A DNA stretch of 64,000 nt from Pleodorina starrii (GCA_030267565.1 BRXU01000010.1:1546501-1610500); one strand, 5' to 3'; positions 36,781 through 48,655 are shown, numbered from the stretch's first letter. The notes: generated by a model from the sequence alone, not told the origin. A program made the numbers and translations.

Positions 36781-37310
36781 TGGCTCCAGGCTCAAACGGT
36801 GAATTACACGCTGGAGATGAAGTTGCGGAGGTCTGTTGGCAAACTCTTACGGGAAGTTGGTACTTGGTAGCAGCATCTGGGAAGGTCTCCGTGTTTACAT
36901 GCTCTCGCGATTGTGCAATCCATATGCTTTCAGCGGCAGCGTGTCATCTTGATCGGTTCAGACCTAGGCGCTGTGCTGTTTGGCCCTTGCCTTCTACATT
37001 CCGCCGTTGCTTGGCGGGTTCCCAGCCCGAACCCAAATCATGTACAGGGCCAGGCAGGGCTAGTAACATATGGTATTCACCTGCATGTGAACATCAACGT
37101 TGTGATTAGCGATTAAGTGTGCGGCGTCTCAACCGCTAGCCTGACGGTTGCTCCATCAAAACCCACTCCCGGCTGCTCGCCCACTGTCTTGCATGCCTGA
37201 CACGCACAGCAGCCATTCTCCGATCTTCTTAACCCGCACAGTTCACGGACTTGCATCCCTCACTGTCCTTATAGGCGTGATTGCTCCATTTTGTCCCCGT
37301 GTTCCCGCAG

Positions 37311-40105
37311 TCCGTTGGGCCGAGCCCTTTGCCAAGCCCTTTGCCAAGCGCGACGAAGTCTCTGCGACAGCTGCAAGATCTGCAGCCGCTTACATCTCCG
37401 GCAGCAGCCCGCGCAGCCACAATTGAGGGTGTTCAGGCACGCATGGCGCGCACCAACCTGCAGCAGGTATGCACATCCGGATTGCGTCGAGGATACGTGT
37501 AAAGCCTGGGCCGAGGGAGTGACGGCCACGGCAACGCTGGAGCACACGGCGCCACTCGCCAGTATATCCAGCCTCTTTATTCGTTCGGAGTGGAACTGGA
37601 GTGCCGGGTGCTTGGCGCACGGTGCATGATGGCGCGTTCCCTCGTGCCCGCAAATGGATGTTTTAACATGCACCCAGGCTGTCAACGAAACATCGCGGCA
37701 CGGCGAGGGGTTCGGTTAGACCGGCGTTTCTGATGACTGACGCGTTATGCCTGCAAGTTGCTTACAGATAGTTAAATCAACCTCACAGGAGGTGGCCGCT
37801 ACTTATGGGGGCGGGGCAGTCGTGATGTCCCCGGATTAAATAAGTGGAAGGCAATTCCAGGCAAACCAAACTTGAAACGTGGCAGCTGGGCGCGGCAGGC
37901 ATAGCAGTTGGCTTGTCCTATACCCACGACCAGCCGGAAAACATGGAATCAGGCACATTGGCTATTGCACTGTAGGTAATTGCACAAACGTGCATTCGGG
38001 GCATCTTGGGGCACCGAATGGCATGGTGCACGCAGAGCCTCGCTGAGCATGATATAAATACAGGGTCCCGGGTAAGGCCCGCTTTCATCAAGCTGTTCAT
38101 GGCATACACCCTTACGGGTGGCGTGCAGGTCACGTTTGCAAATGACGTAGCGGGCCTAGGGCGCTGCGCCACCTAATGCTGCCTGCGCCAACGACCCACA
38201 TTGTTGCTGCGCTCCAGCTGTCCATTGCCGCGCGCTTTTTACTCCTAATTTGCACGCATATCTCTTGCAGGCAGAGGTGGACCGGCAGTACAAGGACGAG
38301 CTGCGCTGGCTGCAGAAGGTGCGTATCCCGCGTGTGGCGGCCATCTCGTCGGACCCACAACTCACCAGTGTGTACTTAAATATTCTGACCCAACCTCCCC
38401 CTCCACCCGTCTTGGTGCAGGAGGCGGATCACTTGAAGGCCGAGCTGGAGGTGAGCCGCCGCCGGCGCACCGACGCCGACGAGGAGATCGCCGGTCTCAA
38501 GGCGCAGCTCGAGGCCGCCGGAAAGGAGGTGGCAGCGGCGCAGGCCGAGGCGGCGGAGGCGCGCGCTCGCGCAGAGGCCGCGCGGAAGGACAGCTCGCGC
38601 GCTGAGGTGGAGCGGCTGCGGGGTGAGCTTGAGGCAGCGCGAAAGGCGGCGGCGCAGGCAGCCACGGAGGCGGCTGAGGCGCAGCGCGCGGCGGCGACGG
38701 CGACCAAAGAGCTGCGGGCGATGCAGGCAGAGAGCGCAGCGCGGGACGCCAAGCTGGAGGCGGCGGAGGCGGCGGCGAGGGCAGCGCAGGGGGAGGCGGA
38801 GGCGCTGCGGGCGCAGGCGGCGCAGCTGACGGCGGCGCAGCAGGAGGCGGCGGCGGAGCTGACGCAGGCGCGAGTGGAGCTGCGGACGGTGCAGGGGAAG
38901 TTGGAGGTGACGGCGCGCGAGGCTGTGGATGCGAGGGGCGAGGCGGAGGTTCGGGCAGCCGAGCTGGCGGCGGCGCAGCAGCGCCTGGCGGCGGCGGCGA
39001 CGGCGCAGGCGGCGGCCGCAGCAGCGGAGGCGACCGCCGTGCAGCGCGCTGCCGCCGCGGTGGCTGAGCTGGAGGAGCTTAAACAGACGGTGTCCTCCGC
39101 AGCCACCCTCAAGAACAAGCTGTCGGTGGTTGAGACGGAGCTGTCGGACATGCAGTCGCAGTACAGGTGTGTTAGCAGTAGTGCTGCTGCTGGCCTCACA
39201 CCGGTTTCAGACACGTTATTACTCTGCGTCGTACTACACTTTTTTGCCTGTTCTATTCGCGGTACGGTTGCACTAAATGTGGGCGCATGTGCGGCTTCAG
39301 TCGCATGGTTCTGATTGCTTTGGATGTGATCCGAAGTGATCCAATCCAAATTGGATCACTTCGGAAGCAAGGAAGGCTGCGGGAATAGGGTCCTATATAC
39401 ACGGGAGCTGCTTCGCGGCTGCATTCTGTTGGGACCATGGTGCGTGCAAAGGGCAAAGCTCAGGGCCCGAGCTGCGCCGGTCGTGAGTATGTTGGTACAC
39501 AACGACACACAAGCAACGCCTGAACTAGTATCGGCCCTTCGTCTGCATGCGCAGTCGTATGGTGTACGAGCACGCAAAATCGAAGGCGGAGCATACCGAG
39601 ATGAGCGGCAAAATGCTCAAGGTAAGCACGTCATGACATGTGCGACTCGGACGTTGATGGACTACACCACCCTAGCAGCAGGGGCCGGGGTGATACACTC
39701 ATGCGCGCCTTCTTACGCCCCTGCAACTTGCACACAAGGAAATGTCGATCGGTACGCGTTAGCATGACTGAAACCTGCGATGGCCCATGGCAGCGCACAG
39801 TTGACGTCTATTCTTCGTGCGCGCTGTCCTTTGCACATGCTCAGGCGCAGGAGGATATGGCGCGCTTCCTGTCGTACCATGAGGACGTGGTTTCGGCGCT
39901 GAAGCGGCAGCTGATCGGGCTGGGCGCCGAGCCGGTGGCGGTGCCGGAGCCTCCGCCAGTGCCGTCCCACGTGCGGCATCACCCGCAGGCTGCTTCATGG
40001 GCGGGCGCATTGAGCCCCGCTCCGTTGGCAGGTGCGGGTAGCAGCCGGCGCATGAGCACTGGCAACAGGCGGAGCAGCGGTGACAGCCAGGGCGGGGACT
40101 CGTGA
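37311..40105 (+). CDS. Second coiled-coil protein, at least 425 residues, 5' end unresolved
   Basis: Supported exons: 37311-37466, 38271-38318, 38421-39166, 39555-39621 and 39845-40105 (TGA). Phases are 0, 0, 2, 0 and consistent. The long third exon encodes about 248 residues of uninterrupted Ala/Glu/Arg-rich heptads, starting EADHLKAELEVSRRRR. The short fourth exon (RMVYEHAKSKAEHTEMSGKM) bridges to AQEDMARFLSYHEDVVSALK and a disordered Ser/Pro-rich tail. The start codon is not certain. One candidate first exon is 36780-36830, an ATG-initiated 17-codon piece with a phase-0 GT donor. Function is unknown; a structural coiled-coil role is likely. Whether it is related to the coiled-coil gene just upstream on the same strand cannot be decided from heptad composition alone. 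A fragment of exon 3 is duplicated at 48521-48655. Confidence 0.72.
39330..39365. repeat. Perfect hairpin, 16-bp arms, 4-base loop, in an intron
   Basis: The arms TCCGAAGTGATCCAAT and ATTGGATCACTTCGGA are separated by CCAA. It lies inside the intron 39167-39554 of the second coiled-coil gene. Confidence 0.9.
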
Positions 40106-40122
40106 TGGGTCGTTCGGGAACA

Positions 40123-40127
40123 TGTAA
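40123..40127 (+). terminator. TGTAA near the end of the second coiled-coil gene
   Basis: TGTAA occurs only 18 bases after the stop codon. That is close for a polyadenylation signal but possible. No better candidate is seen before 41394. Confidence 0.3.
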
Positions 40128-41559
40128 TAGCCGGTGGCTTGCTGCGCGCAGCTCTAACGCTTCGCCACAGTCCGCCCAACTGGAAGCGAGCGCGTGCTGG
40201 GTCGCTTTTGACATGAAGAGTCGCCGGAACGTGCGGCGCCACAGGTACCTCATGATAGGTCAGCATCTTGACAGCAGCACGTACTATGACGTCAATAGGA
40301 GTGATGTCAGGATGAGCTGAGCGGCGCGCAGCTGTCGGCGCGCGGGTGGGCAAGCAACTTATCGGGGGCCACCGCGAGGCCGCCCCGGTGCAGCAGTGCA
40401 ATCCTGCCATTCCGCCGCCAAATGGCGAAATGGGTCGCTGTCTGCGGAGCTGATGGGAGGCTAATGTGCATTAGTATATTTTCGTAAGCTGGCTTTCCTT
40501 GTACATCACTTTCTGCTTTCACCCCGTAACCGGCTGCGTGAAATTTACGCGTGCAGAGGTCGCGCCCCCGCGCCCCGATCCGTGGTAGTCTAGGCATGTA
40601 CCATGCATCCGTGTACGTAAAGCGTGCCTGTACGGTACCTTTTCTCGTCTACTGAAAATACGGGCTGTGGGAAATGAAGCAGCGCGATGACATCCTCATA
40701 TCCGGGCGCAGCCAATCGCGTCGCAGGATTTGCCAAGCAGTACATGGGGGTTGACTGATGGGGATGGGAGCAAGAGAACCCACGTGGAGGTGGCTACCGG
40801 GCCTGGTGGATTGGGGGTGCGTAGCCTTGTGGCTGCTGGGGCCCGGGACGAGGTGATCGTATATGAGCGTGTATGACGACAAGGAACGGACTCGGCGCTG
40901 CCGTACTGCCTAGCTCTGAAACACTACCCCTCACCCCCTACCTTTCTCTGGAGTGCTTCTCCCCTGCCTTGCTCTCCAGCTAACCCTCAGACCTTGCCTC
41001 GCTGTAAAACTATCCTACTGCCCCTGCCTCGCTCAGCCCCTGCCAGGCAGGAAAAATCCTTTCGGCTCGCCGTCCGTCCATCCTGCGGTTCGCTTGGCAG
41101 ATCAGCCTGGCGGTCTCAAAACTCTCAATGCGTCGGAAAGCGATGCAAGCCTAGCCCCTACTCCTGGGTACGACCACCGCGAAGAGGAAACCACTCTTGC
41201 GACCGGCACGCGTACATTGCTAGCGCGCACAGGAACACACAGAGGCAGCCCCGTCCCCTCGCGTGTGGGAGCTTGGGGGGATGGGGAAGGGTGCAACCTT
41301 CGATATCAATGAGGTTGTACATGACGCAATGCGAGCAGCTTCAGCAGGTTATGCAGTTCCTTCAACGCCCTTGCCATCATCAGGTGTCACCGTGTAAAGC
41401 AAACACGGTACGGTACTCCAGGGAGGTGGCCATCGTCTCACCCCAGCATGGTTCACCGACATCGTGCACGCCCATTCGACTCTGCCGAACCAAAATCTGC
41501 ACCTCAACCACCCATCCCACTACACGCCACATACGCTCGCGACGACCCACCCCCATCCG
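40128..41559. other. Intergenic region between convergent genes
   Basis: This should contain the 3' UTRs of the second coiled-coil gene (plus) and BRF1 (minus). No exon, repeat or RNA gene is recognised. Confidence 0.5.
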
Positions 41560-44102
41560 TCACCGCCCCCGCGGCTTCAGGCTCAAGCCCTGCGGCCGGG
41601 CTCGAGCGCCCGAGTTGGAGCTCCCTCCGCGCATGAATGTCAACGATCCCAGGAACCCGCCGCCGCCCAACCCCGCTAGCCGCGACTGATCCTCTTCTAG
41701 CGCTGACGTGTAGCGGTCGTTGTCCGCCGCCGCCGAAGCTCGCGCCCGGCCCGCTGCCCGCTTGGAAGGCCCCGCCGCCGCCGCCTCGTCCTCCATGCCA
41801 TCATTGCCCGACGGACCGGCGTCCTCCTGGTGTGAATAGCCGCCGCCGCCGTCGCCGCCGCTGACTGCGCCTCGCGTGAAGCTGTCCTGCGGCCCCCCGG
41901 CGTCCGCACCCGGCGCGGCGCCGGAGCTGTCGAACAGGTCCGCGAGCGCTCCGTAATTGATCTTGTTGGACAACTTCTTGGAGGCCAGCAGGTTGCGTGT
42001 GGCCCCCGCCGCGTCCTCAGCGGCTGGCAGCTCGGCCTTCTGCTGGCACACCGGCGAACAAGCGAACAGGCAAGGAGCGGGCGGAGATTGAGATGGGGCG
42101 TGCCGCGGGAGGTACGGCAGCGCAGCAGCAGCGGAACGGGCGGGCGACACGGCCCAGGGCAAACGCGCACCGCTGCGGGAAGGAAAATAAGGCTGGGTGT
42201 CCAGATTGGAATGGCCGGGTTGGGATGGCCACCAGAGGCCACCGAGACACACATATCCGGTCACTCAACAGAGCAACACCGGCCCCGCTGCCAATGCACT
42301 CGCCCCCCGCACACACCGCGCCCCGAGGAAGGTACGAACTCTTCTATCTTTCAATGTCGCCTACTTTACCGAGTTTTCCCGCAATTTTCGTACAACGCCT
42401 CCCACCTCGACACCCGGCCCCGGCCAAGCCCCCAGCCGCCCTCCCCAGTCACCTTGCGCGTGTACTTGCGCTTCGGCTTCTCTCCGCCCTGGTTGGCTTC
42501 CGCCGCTTCCCCCGCCTTCTTGGCCTCCTGCTTCTCGATCCAGTCCTTGTTCATCTCCACCCACAGCTGCTCCCTCAGGTTGGCCTCCTCGCGGGTGGCC
42601 AGGTAGCCAGCCACCTCGTCATCCTCCACATCCGAAAGGTTGTCACTGATGTGCTCCTCCTCCTCCTCCTCCGCCGCCACCGCCTTGCCGTCACCATCGG
42701 ACGCCCCGCCAGTCGGCACCGCCGCCATCTCCCCCGGCAGCGCCGCCGACAGCGCGAGCTGGTCGGCGCCAGCCGCCGAGCCGGCGGCGTCGCCCCCTGC
42801 AGCCTCGCCCTTGGGCCCCGCTGCGCCACCTGGCCCCGCGGCAGCGTCCCCCGCCGGCGCCGGCCCGGCAGCCGCAGCGGCCCCTTGCGGCGCCTCCGCC
42901 GCCGGCCTCCCCGCCGACACCGTCGTCGCCGCCGCCGCTTCGGCGCGCGCGGCCTCAGCTGCATCCGCCGGGTCCGGCGGTTTTCGATGCTGCAGCGGCG
43001 CCGTGGCCACCGCCGCAACCACGCCGCCCAGCGCCTTCGCCAGCGGCTGCAGGTCGGAGCTGTGAAGGGCCTCGTCAAAGTCGTCTTCTTCCGCGGCCGT
43101 GATCGCGGCGACCTTCCCCCCCTCGCCCTCCGTGTCCTTGCCGGCAGCTGCTGCCGCGGGGGCGCGGCCGCCCGAGGAGGGCCCCGCGGCCGCCTCGTCT
43201 TCTGCCACGTCAGCTTCACCCGCCGCCTCGTTCTCCAGGTGGCGAGCTGTCCCCGGGATGGGTTTGAGCGCAGATCCCCCCAGATCCAAGTTTGGGTGGT
43301 GTTACGCGACGAAACAAGGCAGGCGTCATGAGAATGCAGCAGCACGACGTTTCTTTTAGCATACAGTCAGTACCGAAACGCGTCGAGCGTGTGACAGGCC
43401 AGTGGAAGGCAAGGGAAGGCAAGGGAGACGAATCAGGCCATTGTCACCGTTTTGCTGTGTCCCCCTTGAAGGCCTTGGAAGCTCAGCTCGGCCCAGTTCC
43501 GGGAGTGCGACACAGAGACTCTACTCGAAACGCCACCTAACACAATCATCTATTTACGATACCCACCTTGGTGCACATCCATGTCCTCGTCTGCCGCCTG
43601 CGAGCCACCCGCACCCTACACACAGGAAGCCATACGAGGCAGGGGGCGCATGCATGCACGTCCTTTCCACATGCCCGCTGGATATGGCGGATGCGATGAA
43701 GGCTGCGCTCGTCAGAACGGACGATGAGGTGCGCCAGGATGTGGGCGCAAGGGCGGCCGCGCACGGCCCCACGGCGCTGGTTGGCCCTGAGGCGCCTTCT
43801 GCGCCAACCGGCAGCCATATGCGGCAACCGGCAAAATTCCAACAATGTGCAGACGGAGCGTGGACGGCTACAAGATGGATATGGACATGGACGGGGGCAC
43901 ACACACACACATGGCGTCCCATTGGCGGCAGACGGCTTCCTCACCCTACTGCTAGCTGTAATGCGGGCCCCAATCCCCCCTCCGGCCCCACCTGCAGCAT
44001 CAGCAGCGGCCGCTCGCTCTCCATCTGGGCCCGGACCCGCTTGCGGATGTCCCGACGGAGGTTGCGGACGTAGGCGGGCGGGTTCTGGGCGCCCTGCGAG
44101 GC

Positions 44103-44133
<31 letters not shown>

Positions 44134-45475
44134 GGAGAGCATCGTGTCGTGTCGCAGTGGCAGTACTCTGACCGGCAGCAGCAGCAGCTGCAGCAGCAGC
44201 ATTTCGCGTATCGTATCGTATCATACATCTCCAAACCTCCTCCCTCGCACCCTCTTCAGCCACGCCCTGTCATCGTGTCATGACCGGACTTGCTTCAGCG
44301 CCGCTTCTCCCGACCACCCCCGACCAGTACCCCCGGCCCCGGCCCCGCCCCCCTCCCCACCTGCTGCACCGCCATGGTGATCTGTAGGTACTCCTCGAGG
44401 CAATGACGGCACATGCCGTGAGCCAGCAGCGGACTGCCCGCCCGCACGTGCTCGCAGTAGCGCCCCGCCGCATCGGGGTCGCTAGGCACCACCGCGCCGC
44501 CGTCGCCCTCCGCCGTCGCCGCCGCGCCGCCGTCCTCGCCCGCCGCGCTGCCGCTGCCCCCCGCCGCCGGCCAGGCCAGCTGCGGCTGAGCCTCGGGGTT
44601 CTCGAGCGCGGCCCGCTCGTAGTCTAAGAGCAGGCGCTCCTGCGTGCGCGGTGGCGGTGGCGGTGAGGAAGGGGCGAAGGGGGGTAACCCGAGTGGGCCG
44701 GGTCGACAAGCCCCGGCTCACGACGCGCAGGGGCTCGTGCCGGTGGGTGTGAGCCGGTGGGACATCCCCGCATCCACATCCCTCCTCAAGAACGCTAAGC
44801 TGCGGTCCAGCGAGATGACGGGGTTCCGTCCTCGCAATGGGTACGTGTGTGTGTGTGCCTGTGTGTGTCTGCTACCAGGATGTCAAGGCCCCGCCCAGGC
44901 TGTCGAGCCCGGGGGCGGGCACGCGTCCACATCCTCAGATGCTCAGAAGGCCTCGTAACCGCGATCCACCTCACGCATGCCACAGGGCACCGAACCCCAA
45001 CCCCGTCACCCCACCCCACCCAGCCCCCTCCCCGGGTCTAAGAACAGGAGCGCAAGACTGAGCTGATGCAAGGCGCTGCACCTGAAGCCGACCCCTCCCC
45101 CCCTCCGCCCCCCGCCCTCCCCCCTCCGTCCGCAGAGCACCGCTCGGTTGGCCCCGTTGTGACTAGTACCCGCGTGTCAGTGGGTGGTGTGGGGTACCTC
45201 CCCACAGCAGCAGCAGCAGCAGCCCCCCTACTGCCCGCCCCCCCCCCGCCCTCACCCGCTCCAGCTCCGAGGTCTTGTCGCGCTCCTCAATTTCCCCGAG
45301 GGTCAGCTCCGCCCCGCCCGTTTCCGCCAGCTCCATCACGCGCTTCTCCACGGTGCTCCAGCCCACATGCACGATGGAGATGACGTCCTGAGTGCCACCA
45401 CATCACACCACATCACATCACATCGCACCACACACGAGACAGGCAGGCAGGCAGGGGGCGGAGCACCATTAAGGC

Positions 45476-45513
<38 letters not shown>

Positions 45514-48112
45514 GGTGTGCCGCATGTGTGAACACCTTCCAGGCAGGCCCCGGCCCCAGCCCCAGCAACGGCCCCAGCCCCGGTGCAGCGGGGCTCCCTC
45601 ACCCGCTTCGTCTTCTCCACTCCGTGGATGTGGGCGGCCAGGAACAGCGCCGCGCCGCAGATGCCGTTGGGCCGCCGACCCGTCAGCATCCAGTCGCGCT
45701 TCATGGATTGCACCAGCCGCGTCGCGGTGTTGCCGATTTTCTGGGCCGCACCGAACGGGTGAGGGTGAGGGTGAGGGTGAGGGCGTGTGAGGGTGAGGGT
45801 GAGGGTGAGGACGGGTGGCGCAGCCAAGGCTGGCGGGCTGACAGGGCTGACAAGGTTCCGGCGGGCAGCGCGGGAGGGAAGGTGTGGCAAAGAGCCAGGC
45901 GGCGGTCATTCGGTCCCGCGCCCAGCGACGGCAACCTCCCTAATCTGCCAAGACGAGACAGACGACCTCCACCTCCAGAAGCCTCATACCGGTATGACGC
46001 AGTGGAGTGCTCTGCCCCCTCCTACCTGCCGCCGGGCCACAGGCGCTCTGTACAGCGATTCATACCGGTGCCATATCCGCGCAGTACATATCCCGGATAT
46101 GTTCCCGGATCCCGTAAATGTCCGCCGTATGTATCCCGGTAATGTCCGCCCAGTACATATCCCGGCGCGGATATGGTATCCGTGCAGCGGAAACATGTCA
46201 AGAGGGGCGCAGAGGATTCCCCCCTTGACGGGCCAGGCCGGGGTGAGTCCGAGAACCGTGCACCCTGTGGCTCACTCACCGTTTTTAGTTCCTGCGTGGG
46301 CAGCCTCAGTCGGTCCACGAAGCGGTTCATGAAGAGGGACGGGTCGATGGGCTTGGTGAAGGTGGCGTGCTCGTCCAACCGCAGCAGGCGCAGCATGCTG
46401 AGGAACACGCCGCCTGTGTTGGCGAGAGGGGGGACATGCCGCCAAACCGAGTCCAGAAACCAGACCAAGCGCGCACAAGTGGCGCACACGTCACGACGGC
46501 AAAGACATACGTGTTGCGGACGGTCGCGGCGGAGACGCCAGGATAAGAGTTGCCAAGGCACCAAGGCGCCATCTCAAAAACAAAAAAGATAAGACACAAA
46601 AGGTTTCGCTATGAGTCCGAAGAGCCTCCAAAGGAGCGCGGTACACATCGGGCAGACAATATCCGCTCCGCGGCGACAGCGGCAGCGGCAGCAGTAGCGG
46701 CACACCAACGCCAAAGCAGCGGCGCAACGGCGCACCCCTCCAACCCACCCACCCCCCTTGTGCAGGTGGGCCTTCCTGTTCCCCCCGCCCCCCCCCCACG
46801 CTCGGTGGGCCGCTCGGCGCTCACCCAGCGTGTAGACGTTGACGGAGAGGTGGTCGGAAAAGTCGATGAGCATGTACGGCCGGCGCTCCAGGCGACAAAA
46901 GATGTAGATGCACACGGCCGCCACCTGGCGATGTCCCCCCGGGGGTGCGCACGGAGTAGGGACCCAATGTCATGTGGGTTTGCGAGGGGAGGGGGCGGGA
47001 AGGGCAACACAGAAAACGCCCCCCCCCCCCCTCCAGGGGAAGCTGCACAGCTGACAAGCTGCACCCTGGCCATCTCACGTACAGCACCCAGGTGCAGAGG
47101 CGGCGGCTTCCCGTGGCGGCAGCCTTCCTGAGTCGGGAACAGTGAGTCTGGTCCGGCCTGGGGAAGTGGAGGATGGAAACTGTGGGTACGACGTTACGTG
47201 CACCACAGCACCAGGCGCCGCGCCAGCGCGCGTGTCCTCTTCCCGCGCCACTGTCTCCGGTCCCGGTGTGCCGCCTGCCGGGCCGGTCCTACCAGCGTGT
47301 GCCCACCTGTCGCCCCCCAACCCCCACTGTTTCATTGTTGCAAATTCACTCTTCAAACCCCCACTCACACACACACTCACTCACCGCTACCCACCTGGTT
47401 GACCCGGCGGCCCTTGGTGAAGCCCCGCTGCAGAGCCAGGCGGTACAGCCGGTGGGCCGCCTCGATGGCCTCGGAGGAGGGGCTGATGCGGAGAGCCTCC
47501 ACAAGCGATACGATCTCGTGGCGACCGCGGGAGACAGCCGCCTCGTGGCCCCCCTGGAGCCGGCCGGTGCGCAGGGCAGGGCACAAGGCGGCGCGGGGCA
47601 GGCAAGACAAACTAGGGGAAGGCCGGGCGCAATCGCAAAACTCAAGTCCGGGTGCCTGGTGCAAGTGAATCTGATCGCGGTGAGTGGGTGCGCCAGGGGG
47701 CGGGGACAAGCTGGCGTTGGTGACCTGGATTGGCAGAGGACCCCAAGGCGCGTGTGTTCACCTTGAACCGTCGGCTGCCTGACACTTACCCCACTGGCCC
47801 ACATGCGGCCACCAGAGTAGCGCCCGATACCGTGCGCGTCGCCGTTTGCGCCCACCATCTGGCCGACCAGCTCCCCCCCTCCGTCATTTCCTTTCGCAAA
47901 CATAACATCGCTGCTGAAGGCTGAGTCCTCCACCACGCGGCCACACTGCGACACGCGGCCGGGCCCACGCGCAAATCAAAAAACACAAGAAGAACAACGA
48001 ATGCACAGCGGGGTTGAAAAAGACTCAGCCTTGCCTGCACGCAGCAGCTGAAGCCATTCGCCTCATCCGCCTCTAGCTCCACCTCCGCTTGGCATTGATT
48101 ACACCAAACCAT
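41560..48112 (-). CDS. BRF1: BRF1, TFIIB-related subunit of TFIIIB (860 residues)
   Basis: Twelve exons: 48112-48035, 47945-47790, 47553-47395, 46924-46825, 46413-46280, 45740-45603, 45387-45256, 44639-44361, 44093-43992, 43597-43567, 43246-42453 and 42039-41560 (TGA). All phases match. The N-terminal zinc ribbon uses C4, C7, C24 and C27. Two TFIIB-type cyclin folds follow: RLYRLALQRGFTKGRRVNQV with MLIDFSDHLSVNVYTLGG, then MKRDWMLTGRRPNGICGAAL. The Brf1 homology block (about 635-701) includes LSDVEDDEVAGYL and is followed by KKLSNKINYGALADLF. BRF1 bridges TBP and BDP1 and recruits RNA polymerase III to tRNA and 5S genes in the nucleus. Residues about 437-635 are an unusually long Ala/Gly-rich, partly acidic insertion. 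Exon 10 is only 31 nt. Intron 1 uses a GC donor. Confidence 0.95.
44103..44131. repeat. (CA)n microsatellite in BRF1 intron 8
   Basis: An uninterrupted CA/TG run lies next to the 3' splice site of exon 9. Confidence 0.95.
45758..45815. repeat. GGTGAG hexamer repeat in BRF1 intron 5
   Basis: About nine GGTGAG units with one interruption. On the gene's strand this is CTCACC, next to the acceptor of exon 6, and it serves as the pyrimidine tract. Confidence 0.9.
46063..46185. repeat. Short element of inverted and direct repeats in BRF1 intron 5
   Basis: CCATATCCGCG near 46072 is inverted as CGCGGATATGG near 46167. AGTACATATCCCGG occurs twice in direct orientation (46084 and 46153), with CCGTATGTATCCCGGTAATG between. 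The segment can fold into a cruciform. Confidence 0.6.
47946..48034 (-). other. GC-AG intron within the BRF1 zinc ribbon
   Basis: The donor is TGCAG|GCAAGG and the acceptor is GTGTCGCAG|TGTGG. This splice gives C-V-Q-C across the junction, which is the required CxxC spacing of the zinc ribbon. A GT six bases upstream would give C-C-C-G and destroy it. Confidence 0.75.
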
Positions 48113-48498
48113 TGTAGCACTTCCAAAGTCAATATGCTAAACAATTTTGAACATTAAGAAGGAATGCAAGCTGCGCAAAATAGCTGGTGTGCTGACGAGC
48201 AAATGAAAGAGAGTGCTCCTACTTTGCGCTACGCAAATTATAAAAGCTGGTTTCTGAATTATATTCGAAACGATGTGCGAGTAAAATTTTGAAGCCTTGT
48301 GCGAGATAGCGAGAATACCCCAAAACGAGATGTAACTCTCTTGACCATAGTTTCCGAAATGTTTTTGGTGTCAGTTCTGTGAATGGAATGTATCTGCCCC
48401 GGTGTGCGGCATCCCTTGTCTAAATGTACGGATGCGTACGGATGCCGCACATGGCCGCCCGTGGCCGGTATGCGTCAGCATCCCCATCTTCCTACCCT
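48113..48498. other. BRF1 upstream region
   Basis: AT-rich sequence just upstream of the BRF1 start codon, presumably its promoter. No clear core element was found on the minus strand. Confidence 0.4.
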
Positions 48499-48655
48499 AC
48501 CTCCCCCTCCCCCTCCACCCGGAGGCGGATCACTTGAAGGCCGAGCTGGGGGTGAGCCGCCGCCGGCGCACCGACGCCGACGAGGAGATCGCCGGTCTCA
48601 AGGCGCAGCTCGAGGCCGCCGGAAAGGAGACGGCAGCGGCGCAGGCCGAGGCGGC
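48499..48655 (+). pseudogene. Duplicated exon fragment of the second coiled-coil gene
   Basis: Bases 48521-48655 match 38420-38554 over 135 bp with three mismatches by my count (GAG to GGG, and GT to AC). The preceding pyrimidine-rich CCTCCCCCTCC tract of the source intron is also copied, but the segment GTCTTGGTGCA with the splice acceptor is missing. It therefore arose from genomic DNA and not from mRNA. It has no flanking exons and ends abruptly after GAGGCGG. It is probably not expressed as protein. Confidence 0.9.

Noticed and set aside
38429..39349. 306-codon minus-strand open frame
   Set aside because: It is the complement of the Ala-rich coiled-coil exon and consists almost only of Ala, Ser and Arg.
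45758..45815. Telomere-like GGTGAG repeats
   Set aside because: The unit differs from the TTTTAGGG telomere repeat of these algae, and it lies inside a BRF1 intron.
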